A DNA stretch of 5,395 nt from NCBI GenBank assembly GCA_002353225.1, contig DEJF01000003.1, positions 1-5,395 on the forward strand, given 5' to 3'. Positions within the stretch are counted from its first letter, which is position 1. Every line of letters begins with the position of its first letter. The position numbers were made by a program, and so were the translations under genes. Below, in pieces: positions 1 to 5,368 of the stretch. The notes under the pieces are model-generated. The model was not told the DNA's origin. It did not search any database and saw only the letters and a list, made by a program, of their open reading frames with translations. The stretch comes from Prevotella sp. UBA2755 (GTDB lineage: Bacteria > Bacteroidota > Bacteroidia > Bacteroidales > Bacteroidaceae).

Positions 1-163
1 TAGCAGCCTGAGGAACGAAATACGAGATGCCGTTGAAGCGGAGCGCGTTCTTCGAGTGATTCCGAAAATCGGACAGACGTGCCCCGAGCCCAGGACGTTT
101 TCGCCCTCTTTCTTTGTTTCGTTTCTTTCTCCAGAGAAAGAAATGCAAGGAGGGAGGGAGGTT
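1..163. repeat. Possible dispersed intergenic repeat, no convincing gene
   Basis: This stretch lies past the end of the symporter operon and does not look like an ordinary gene. It is open on the plus strand from position 2 to a stop at 221-223 without an ATG near the edge, and much of it is also open on the minus strand; both translations are low-complexity and rich in Arg, Ser, Glu and Lys. It is strand-asymmetric: a pyrimidine-rich run at about 109-132 is followed by a purine-rich run at about 134-161. It contains a perfect inverted repeat (122-143) and a G-rich run (149-161). From general familiarity, similar arginine- and serine-rich spurious ORFs recur between genes in Prevotella genomes, so I suspect a multi-copy intergenic element; this cannot be shown from one copy. 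The alternative is the 3' end of a plus-strand gene that starts outside the window. Confidence 0.35.
122..143. repeat. Perfect 10-bp inverted repeat (hairpin)
   Basis: The arm TTTCTTTCTC at 122-131 is the exact reverse complement of GAGAAAGAAA at 134-143, separated by only CA, so a real stem would be about 8 bp with a 6-nt loop. It lies within the proposed intergenic repeat. There is no T-tract directly after it on either strand, so it is not a classical intrinsic terminator. Confidence 0.6.
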
Positions 164-165
164 CG

Positions 166-220
166 AAAAAAGTGCAGGATCACTGCAACAGAAAAAGGGA
201 GTATTGGGGAAAGTCCCCAA
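166..220 (-). terminator. Candidate tandem terminators of the kinase-symporter operon
   Basis: Two hairpins follow the symporter stop codon in the direction of minus-strand transcription. The first has arms at 204-210 and 214-220 (TTGGGGA / TCCCCAA, 3-nt loop) but only an interrupted T-run after it. The second has 5-bp arms at 173-177 and 183-187 (TGCAG / CTGCA, 5-nt loop) and is followed on the minus strand by a C and then six T residues (166-171). Neither is strong alone; together they are the best candidate for the end of the operon transcript. Confidence 0.4.
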
Positions 221-233
221 TAAATAAATGATT

Positions 234-1673
234 TTATGAGAGAGGAAGTTCTTTTGGCTCTTTTCTTGACAAGAAAAGGGCAATGAAAGTAATGATGCCA
301 TTAAGCATCAGAAGTTCATACCCGAAATGATACCCAGTAAAAGAACCAACAACCCTGTCTAAGAGATAACAGAGGATGGGAGAGGCAATACAGATATAAG
401 GAACAAACCGGTCGTTCGTTGGTCGTTTTGTCAATAAGCCGAAGGCGAAGAGACCTAACAAGGGACCATAGGTGTAGGAGCAGAGGATGTATATGGCATC
501 GATGATACTCGTGGAGTTCAACACACGGAAAAGGAGAATGAAGATAGTAAACACTACTGCCACCAGGATATGAACCCGCTTGCGCAGTGACTCATCATCG
601 GGTCGACGACAGATGTCTACACAGAAACTTGTCGTCAAGGCGGTCATTGCTGAGTCAGCACTGGAGAATGATGCTGCAAGGATTCCTAAGACGAAGAGGA
701 TCTCGATAAGTGGTAAAGTGTTCGCATTTAGTGTGACAAAGGTGGGAAGGAGTTCGTCTCCTGCAGTAGGCAAGGCTATGCCGTGAGTGGCATACCACTG
801 TGTCAACAGGATGCCTAACGACAGGAATAGCAGGTTGGCAGGGAAGAACATCACACCGTAGGTACACATGTCTTTCTGGGCATCCCGTAAAGAACGGCAC
901 GTGAGGTTTTTCTGCATCATGTCCTGGTCCAGTCCTGTCATGACGATGACGATAAACACACCACTAAGGAACTGTTTCCAGAAATGCTGCTTCGACATCC
1001 AGTCATCGAACACAAAGATACGGCTCTTACTGTCTGTCGATACTGCATGATAAGCCTCTCCCCACGTCATTCCCAAGTCATCTACCACCTGCCAGATAAT
1101 CAACAGAAGGGCACTGAATAGGAAGACGGTCTGGAGTACATCGGTGAAAACGAGGGTACGAATACCGCCCCGACGTGTGTAGAGCCAGATGAGGAGTACC
1201 ATTCCCAATACCGTAAACACAAAGGGAATCCCGAGGGTATCGAAGACGAAACGCTGGAGAATGATGCAGACCACATAGAAACGAACAGCAGCCCCTGTCA
1301 TTTTCGATAGCAGGAAGAAAGAGGCACCTGTCTGATAGGAACGAGGTCCTAACCGTTCACCAAGATATGAGTAGATGGTGGTGAGGTTCAGCCGATAGAA
1401 CAAAGGCAACAGCAGGAAGGCGACAAGGATATACCCGATGATAAAACCTAAACAGGTCTGCAGGTATGTCATGTCGATGCCATTCACCATACCAGGAACA
1501 CTCACGAAGGTGACTCCAGAGATGGATGCACCTATCATACCGAAAGCCACCATATACCATGGTGACTGGCGGTTACCTCTATAGAAGGTCTCATTAGTCG
1601 CTTTCCTGCCTGTCCACCAACTGATGCCGAATAACAGGCAGAAATAGGCTATGACAATCACCATTATCAACAT
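234..1673 (-). CDS. Sodium/solute symporter (SSS family), substrate unknown
   Basis: This is a 479-residue inner-membrane protein of the sodium:solute symporter family, expected to import a small organic solute together with Na+. The translation is hydrophobic, with about 12-13 candidate membrane segments (for example near residues 3-20, 40-62, 73-92, 151-165, 174-196, 232-247, 272-290, 321-338, 367-383, 390-414, 453-468). The Ser-rich stretch at 335-350 (SFSSADSAMTALTTSF) matches the region that forms the Na2 site in this family. SISGVTF at 50-56 resembles the broken first core helix, and GLDQDMMQKNL at 247-257 is a conserved-looking loop. I chose the first Met because AAGGGG (1681-1686) sits 7 nt upstream of it. 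It starts 18 nt after the kinase/regulator stop and is probably co-transcribed. There is no C-terminal extension or kinase domain. The substrate cannot be read from sequence; sugars, sialic acid, amino acids and carboxylates are all family substrates. Confidence 0.9.
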   Translation of the reverse strand: MLIMVIVIAYFCLLFGISWWTGRKATNETFYRGNRQSPWYMVAFGMIGASISGVTFVSVPGMVNGIDMTYLQTCLGFIIGYILVAFLLLPLFYRLNLTTIYSYLGERLGPRSYQTGASFFLLSKMTGAAVRFYVVCIILQRFVFDTLGIPFVFTVLGMVLLIWLYTRRGGIRTLVFTDVLQTVFLFSALLLIIWQVVDDLGMTWGEAYHAVSTDSKSRIFVFDDWMSKQHFWKQFLSGVFIVIVMTGLDQDMMQKNLTCRSLRDAQKDMCTYGVMFFPANLLFLSLGILLTQWYATHGIALPTAGDELLPTFVTLNANTLPLIEILFVLGILAASFSSADSAMTALTTSFCVDICRRPDDESLRKRVHILVAVVFTIFILLFRVLNSTSIIDAIYILCSYTYGPLLGLFAFGLLTKRPTNDRFVPYICIASPILCYLLDRVVGSFTGYHFGYELLMLNGIITFIALFLSRKEPKELPLS

Positions 1674-1680
1674 ACGTTAT

Positions 1681-1686
1681 CCCCTT
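1681..1686 (-). promoter_or_regulatory. Shine-Dalgarno-like site of the symporter gene
   Basis: On the minus strand, AAGGGG lies 7 nt before the ATG at 1671-1673, inside the 18-nt gap after the kinase stop codon. It supports the chosen start and translation from a shared mRNA. The other starts in this window have no comparable purine run. Confidence 0.55.
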
Positions 1687-1691
1687 ATCCT

Positions 1692-3383
1692 TTATTTCCT
1701 TATTTCCTCAAAATACTCAGAGGGTTGAATGCCCATTTCCTTCTTGAACGTGGTAGCGAAGTATTTGGGATCCTTGAATCCTACCCGATAGGCGATATCA
1801 CTGACACGTAGGTCGGGATGTTGCTGGGCGAGTTTACATGCCGTCTTGATACGGTGGTTACGGATGAAACCAGAGACGTTCATGCCTGTCAGTGCCCTTA
1901 ACTTATTATATAAGGTAGAAGCACTGGCTCCCATGTCACGGGCAAAGGCATCCCGGTCGTAGTCGCTGTCGGAGAGATGGGCATCCAGACAGTCGATGGC
2001 TCGCTGGAGGAACTCATTATCTGTTGAGGGGGCTGTCTGTTTGATCTGCTCGATGTTCTCCTCGGTGGTCTGTTGTTGGAATAGATGACGGATACGGCGG
2101 CGATTCTCGATGATATTGTCGATGCGTATCTGGAGGTCACCCATACGGAAGGGTTTGGTGATATAGTCGTCAGCACCGATAAGCAATGACTCTTTTCGGT
2201 CTTCCTCCTGTGTCTTTGCTGTCAGCAGGATGATGGGCAGGTGACTATAGTCGGGGTTCTGTTTCAGAACGGCAGTCAGTTCGTTACCGTCCATCTCAGG
2301 CATCATTACGTCAGAAACGATGAGGTCGAGGTCATGGGCGCGAATCACGTCCAGTGCCTCCATCCCATTCGAGGCAGTCAATACGTGGTAACGCTGTTGC
2401 AACAATTGTTTCATGAGCATCAGCAGTTCCACGTTATCCTCTACGATAAGTAGGGTGTAGATGTCGTTCTCATCGTTCGTCAGAGGGGTAGGAGCATTCT
2501 CCTCCTGTGGTGGTTCTACAGTTGTGGCAAGGTCAATGATATTGCTACGTGGGTGGTTTGGATTGATCTGATGGCTCTCGTCGATCTGGGAACTGGAGAA
2601 CGCATTCTTCTTGATAGGCAGTTCTACGATGAAGGTAGTGCCCTGTCCCTCGAAACTCTGACACTGGATAGTGCCTCGGTGGAGATATGCCAAGTCGCGA
2701 GCCAGGGCAAGACCGATACCTGTGCCGAAGGTGGCATGCTTACGGTATTCCCCGTCATAGAAACGGGTAAACAGGTGTTTCATCTTATCATGTGGAATCC
2801 CTGTGCCATTATCACTGACCCGTATGATGACCTTGTCATAGCGGGAGTTGGTAGTGACATCCACGATGACTTTTCCTTCCCTTCCCGTATATTTTACCGC
2901 ATTTGACAGGAGGTTGAAGATAATCTTATCGAGTTTGTCGGTATCTATCCATCCCATCATGCTCTCGGGTTTACAACGAACGGTGAACTCCAGTCCTTTC
3001 TTTGCCATCAGGGGTTCTATACAGAGGGCTGTCTCCCGGATATAGTTCATCACATCCCCATTACTGACCCTTAGTTTCAACTCTCCAGCCTGTGACTTAC
3101 TGGTCTCGAGGATCTGTTGTAACAGTCGTACCGCACGTGCGATATTCAGTTCCATCAGGTCGTAATCCCGTACATTCTCAGGAGTTGTCTTACGTAGTCG
3201 TTCTACAGATGCTGCTACGATGGTGAGTGGTGTCAGCAGTTCATGGGTGATATTGGTGAAAACATAACTCATCTGCAACTGGTTGCGTATTCTCACACTA
3301 CGGATATAGAGTGCTCTTCCTACCAGGTAGAACACAATCAGTAGTATGATGCTAGCCAGTATAATTATGGTTGAGAGATTCAT
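1692..3383 (-). CDS. Hybrid histidine kinase / response regulator / AraC regulator lacking a sensor domain
   Basis: A complete two-component system in one 563-residue chain. Residues about 4-26 form a single membrane helix, and only about 20 residues later comes the phosphoacceptor motif HELLTPL with His47. The HATPase domain shows the N box (Asn157, Asn161), DNGTGIP at 191-197 and GTGIGLAL at 220-227. After a polar linker (about 258-307) a receiver domain follows, with acidic Glu315/Asp316, phosphoacceptor Asp358 (SDVMMPEMDG), Thr388 and Lys410 (TKPF). Residues about 456-563 are an AraC-type double helix-turn-helix, ending in the typical VGFKDPKYFATTFKKEMG motif. All catalytic residues are present, so it should be active. 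The usual large periplasmic sensor of Bacteroidetes hybrid regulators is absent, as are HAMP and PAS domains. A good promoter lies just upstream, so this is not simply a 5' truncation. It likely controls itself and/or the downstream symporter gene, which is inference. Confidence 0.93.
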   Translation of the reverse strand: MNLSTIIILASIILLIVFYLVGRALYIRSVRIRNQLQMSYVFTNITHELLTPLTIVAASVERLRKTTPENVRDYDLMELNIARAVRLLQQILETSKSQAGELKLRVSNGDVMNYIRETALCIEPLMAKKGLEFTVRCKPESMMGWIDTDKLDKIIFNLLSNAVKYTGREGKVIVDVTTNSRYDKVIIRVSDNGTGIPHDKMKHLFTRFYDGEYRKHATFGTGIGLALARDLAYLHRGTIQCQSFEGQGTTFIVELPIKKNAFSSSQIDESHQINPNHPRSNIIDLATTVEPPQEENAPTPLTNDENDIYTLLIVEDNVELLMLMKQLLQQRYHVLTASNGMEALDVIRAHDLDLIVSDVMMPEMDGNELTAVLKQNPDYSHLPIILLTAKTQEEDRKESLLIGADDYITKPFRMGDLQIRIDNIIENRRRIRHLFQQQTTEENIEQIKQTAPSTDNEFLQRAIDCLDAHLSDSDYDRDAFARDMGASASTLYNKLRALTGMNVSGFIRNHRIKTACKLAQQHPDLRVSDIAYRVGFKDPKYFATTFKKEMGIQPSEYFEEIRK

Positions 3384-3405
3384 AGTTATGTTATAGATGT
3401 TTCTG

Positions 3406-3437
3406 CAAAGATAGTGTTTTTTCGAATTACCAGCAAA
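3406..3437 (-). promoter_or_regulatory. Bacteroidetes-type promoter of the kinase-symporter operon
   Basis: Read on the minus strand, TTTG (3437-3434) is followed after 20 nt by TATCTTTG (3413-3406), a very close match to the Bacteroidetes sigma factor consensus (TTTG, about 19-20 nt, TAnnTTTG). Transcription would start near 3400, leaving a leader of only about 15-20 nt before the ATG at 3381-3383, with no clear Shine-Dalgarno sequence. This fixes the kinase start and argues that no upstream coding sequence has been lost between promoter and gene. Confidence 0.75.
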
Positions 3438-3492
3438 AAAAGTCGCTAAAAAGTTGTTTTTACGTTCAAAATAGTTCGAAATTCGTGATTTA

Positions 3493-3529
3493 TGGTTTGA
3501 AAAATGCGATTTTCACGTATTTCAAACCA
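3493..3529. promoter_or_regulatory. 10-bp inverted repeat, candidate operator
   Basis: TGGTTTGAAA (3493-3502) and its exact reverse complement TTTCAAACCA (3520-3529) flank a 17-nt spacer. A second, nested pair, TGAAAA (3498-3503) and TTTTCA (3510-3515), overlaps it. The element lies between two divergent promoters, about 55 bp upstream of the kinase promoter and about 20 bp upstream of the plus-strand promoter, where a regulator could control either. There is no T-tract, so it is not a terminator. Binding by the neighbouring AraC-type protein is possible but unproven; the region is AT-rich, which raises the chance of coincidence. Confidence 0.4.
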
Positions 3530-3547
3530 AAATTAATGATAAGTGAA

Positions 3548-3577
3548 CTTGAAAACAAAGGAAAAGTCATACCTTTG
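3548..3577 (+). promoter_or_regulatory. Bacteroidetes-type promoter on the plus strand
   Basis: CTTG (3548-3551) precedes TACCTTTG (3570-3577) by 18 nt, followed by CAG, giving a good TAnnTTTG -7 element and a slightly weaker -33 element. Transcription would begin near 3583. No recognisable protein gene lies downstream before the terminator at 3711-3742, so this promoter is the main evidence for a short plus-strand RNA. Confidence 0.6.
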
Positions 3578-3582
3578 CAGCG

Positions 3583-3743
3583 GTTGAAGAAAAGGTGTTT
3601 TTTCTGATACCAAGTCTTAGAGTAAGAACGAGACGTTCTGAAATGATTATTTTGTTTAGATTTTTAATGGTTAAGGTTTATGGTTGATTAATTTAGTTTT
3701 TTAAAGTATTAAAAAAGACTCGCTGTGAAGCGAGTCTTTTTTT
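3583..3743 (+). ncRNA. Candidate small RNA of about 160 nt, unassigned
   Basis: This interval is bounded by a plausible promoter (3548-3577) and a very strong intrinsic terminator (3711-3742 with a T-run to 3743), and is isolated from the flanking minus-strand genes. Inside it are a 6-bp hairpin AGAACG-AGA-CGTTCT (3625-3639), a weaker AGAAAA/TTTTCT pairing near its 5' end and a long AU-rich single-stranded stretch before the terminator stem. I do not recognise a known RNA family. It could instead encode a small peptide: a frame from a GTG at 3595 through an ATG at 3643 to a TGA at 3685-3687 is open (30 codons), but has weak coding character. Start and end are inferred, not observed. Confidence 0.4.
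3711..3742. terminator. Perfect bidirectional intrinsic terminator
   Basis: A perfect 14-bp stem has arms at 3711-3724 and 3729-3742 with a four-base loop, GTGA on the plus strand (a GNRA-type tetraloop). The arms carry A6 on the left and T6 on the right, with a seventh T at 3743, so it should stop transcription both ways: the gpx-trxB transcript from the right and the short plus-strand transcript from the left. The trxB stop is about 31 bp to the right. Confidence 0.85.
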
Positions 3744-3788
3744 CTAGAGTTTTCTAGAATGTTCTAGAAATTTCTAGAGGGTTCTGGA
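3742..3788. repeat. Tandem 10-bp repeat with TTCTAGA core, overlapping the trxB end
   Basis: TTCTAGA occurs at 3742-3748, 3752-3758, 3762-3768 and 3772-3778, with a fifth, one-mismatch copy TTCTGGA at 3782-3788. The spacing is exactly 10 bp and the three bases between cores vary. Each core contains the palindrome TCTAGA, and 3763-3778 is a perfect 16-bp palindrome. The trxB stop codon (3774-3776) lies inside the fourth unit, and the fifth unit is within trxB codons. The array touches the terminator T-run at its left end. Confidence 0.9.
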
Positions 3789-4709
3789 TAATAGATAGCG
3801 TTCTGCTTCTATGGCTGCCTGACAGCCGGTGCCTGCGGCAGAGATTGCCTGGCGGTAGGTGGGATCAGCACAGTCGCCTGCAACAAAGATGCCAGGGAGT
3901 TTAGTGCGGGGTGTACCGTCTATTTTCTTGAAATAGCCCACCTCATCAGTCTCCAGCCATTCTTTGAAGATATCCGTATTAGGCTTATGACCTATGGCAA
4001 GGAAGAAGCCATCGATGGCTATGTCTACGAGTTCCTCGTCAGGTTCCCCTTTGCGTTTTACCAGATGAGCACCCTCCACACCATTCTCGCCAAAGAGTCC
4101 GAGGGTGTTATGCTCGAAGAGAATCTCGATGTTCTCTGCAGCCATGACACGGTCCTGCATCACTTTCGAGGCACGAAGGAAGGGTTTGCGTACAATCATA
4201 TATACTTTCTTGGCGAGATGACTGAGGTAGAGGGCATCCTCACAGGCAGTGTCTCCGCCACCTACTACGGCAACAGTCTTCTTACGATAGAAGAAGCCAT
4301 CACAAGTAGCACATGCTGACACACCTTGTCCGTTGTATTTCCGCTCGTCATCCAGTCCTAAGTATTTTGCGGAGGCTCCTGTGGCGATAATCACCGTGTC
4401 AGCGATAATCTCCTCACCATCCTCTGCCCAGCAGTGATAAGGTGCTTTCGAGAAATCAACCTTGGTGATAGAGCCGTCACGGATATCCGTACCGAAGCGT
4501 TCTGCCTGTTCACGCAGGTCCATCATCATCTGATTACCGTCCACACCCTGTGGGTAACCAGGGAAGTTCTCTACCTCTGTGGTCTGGGTGAGTTGTCCAC
4601 CTGGTTGTATGCCACAATACTCAACAGGATGGAGGTTGGCACGAGAGGCATAGATTGCCGCTGTATATCCCGCAGGTCCACTGCCGATAATGAGACATTT
4701 AGTGTTCAT
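3774..4709 (-). CDS. trxB: Thioredoxin reductase (NADPH)
   Basis: A cytoplasmic FAD enzyme that passes electrons from NADPH to thioredoxin. The 311-residue length is normal for the bacterial low-molecular-weight type. The FAD-binding motif GSGPAG is at 9-14, the redox-active pair CATC at 133-136 (Cys133, Cys136), the NADPH-domain glycine motif GGGDTA at 150-155, and the second FAD motif GIFVAGDCAD near 269-278. The region that binds the NADPH 2'-phosphate in the E. coli enzyme (HRRxxxxR) reads VRKPFLRA here, keeping some basic residues but with substitutions. The ATG follows the gpx stop by 14 nt without an evident Shine-Dalgarno sequence, and the two are almost certainly one operon. This implies it recycles thioredoxin for the peroxidase, among other clients. 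There is no fused thioredoxin or AhpF-type N-terminal domain. The gene ends inside a tandem decamer array and before a strong terminator. Confidence 0.96.
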   Translation of the reverse strand: MNTKCLIIGSGPAGYTAAIYASRANLHPVEYCGIQPGGQLTQTTEVENFPGYPQGVDGNQMMMDLREQAERFGTDIRDGSITKVDFSKAPYHCWAEDGEEIIADTVIIATGASAKYLGLDDERKYNGQGVSACATCDGFFYRKKTVAVVGGGDTACEDALYLSHLAKKVYMIVRKPFLRASKVMQDRVMAAENIEILFEHNTLGLFGENGVEGAHLVKRKGEPDEELVDIAIDGFFLAIGHKPNTDIFKEWLETDEVGYFKKIDGTPRTKLPGIFVAGDCADPTYRQAISAAGTGCQAAIEAERYLLSRTL

Positions 4710-4723
4710 AGATAGTATAGTGT

Positions 4724-5272
4724 TTAGAGGAGTTCCTCAATTTGCTTGGCAATATTCTCGATTTTCTCTGTAGGCTCAAAGCGAGCGATAACCTGTCCTT
4801 TCTTGTTGATAAGGAACTTGGTGAAGTTCCATTTGATATCTGGTTTCTGCTTATAGTCAGGGTCAGCCTTAGAGAGCATATCCTCGAGGATTGGGGCGAT
4901 GGGGTGAGACATATCCCAACCGGCAAAGCCTTTCTGCTCTTTCAGGAACTTGAAGAGAGGATCGGCATCCTCACCATTCACCTTAACTTTCTTGAAACGG
5001 GGGAACTCCGTACCGAAATTCAGTTTGCAGAACTCATGGATTGACTCATCAGTGCCGGGAGCCTGTTGACCAAACTGGTTGCAAGGGAAGTCGAGAATCT
5101 CGAAGCCCTGACTGTGGTATTTTTTGTAGAGAGCCTCCAATTCATCATACTGAGGCGTAAAGCCACACTTTGTCGCTGTGTTGACAATCAGTAATACCTC
5201 GTTCGCATACTCTTTCAGCGATACGTCCTTGCCTTTTCTGTCCTTGACAGAGAAATCATAAATAGTCTTCAT
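4724..5272 (-). CDS. Glutathione-peroxidase-family thiol peroxidase, probably thioredoxin-dependent
   Basis: A 182-residue thioredoxin-fold peroxidase that reduces hydrogen peroxide and organic hydroperoxides. The peroxidatic Cys36 lies in NTATKCGFT and is encoded by TGT, so this is a Cys, not a selenocysteine, enzyme. Gln70 (NQFGQQAPG), Trp148 and Asn149 (KWNFTKF) complete the usual catalytic tetrad. Cys82 in EFCKLNF matches the resolving cysteine of two-Cys members such as yeast Gpx3, which use thioredoxin rather than glutathione. The Glu usual in QEPG is Ala here. No signal peptide is visible, so it should be cytoplasmic. It lies 14 nt before trxB, which fits electron supply by the thioredoxin system. 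It starts just after an intrinsic terminator, and I see no good TAnnTTTG promoter in the short gap, so it may depend on a weak promoter or on readthrough. Family gene names vary (gpx, gpo, btuE-like), so I leave the symbol empty. Confidence 0.93.
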   Translation of the reverse strand: MKTIYDFSVKDRKGKDVSLKEYANEVLLIVNTATKCGFTPQYDELEALYKKYHSQGFEILDFPCNQFGQQAPGTDESIHEFCKLNFGTEFPRFKKVKVNGEDADPLFKFLKEQKGFAGWDMSHPIAPILEDMLSKADPDYKQKPDIKWNFTKFLINKKGQVIARFEPTEKIENIAKQIEELL

Positions 5273-5299
5273 TGTTGGTGATTGTTATGGGTTAGTATT

Positions 5300-5347
5300 A
5301 AAAAAGGTGCTATCCTTGGCATATGCAACTACCCAGGCAGCACCTTT
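5300..5347 (-). terminator. Intrinsic terminator after the upstream gene
   Basis: The arms AAAGGTGCT (5303-5311 on the plus strand) and AGCACCTTT (5339-5347) form a 9-bp stem, extended inward by CCT/AGG after a small internal loop. On the minus strand the stem is followed by a T-run (5300-5305, partly within the stem). It follows the partial gene at the right edge by about 20 bp and separates it from the peroxidase gene. Confidence 0.8.
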
Positions 5348-5368
5348 AATCTTTCTTACGTGGAAATA

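Noticed and set aside
2553..2906. A 117-codon plus-strand open frame within the kinase gene
   Set aside because: It lies antisense to the HATPase region, whose motifs are all intact; it matches no family I recognise and has no promoter or ribosome site. It is a shadow of the real gene.
1692..3383. The kinase as a 5'-truncated pseudogene of a full-length hybrid sensor
   Set aside because: It has an intact membrane helix start, all catalytic motifs, no stops or frameshifts, and a near-consensus promoter ending about 20 bp upstream. No sensor remnants lie between promoter and gene.
3583..3743. 6S RNA or a riboswitch in the plus-strand interval
   Set aside because: I could not find the long, interrupted double-stranded rod with a central bubble expected of 6S RNA, nor a riboswitch core I recognise, and no gene follows on that strand to be controlled.
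3742..3788. CRISPR-like array
   Set aside because: The unit is only 10 bp, with 3-bp variable gaps and part of it inside trxB; there are no spacer-length unique sequences and no cas genes.
3987..4319. A 110-codon plus-strand open frame within trxB
   Set aside because: It is antisense to the CATC and NADPH-domain codons of a clearly functional trxB and has no independent support.
4724..5272. Selenocysteine-containing glutathione peroxidase
   Set aside because: The active-site codon is TGT (Cys), not TGA, and the frame is uninterrupted.
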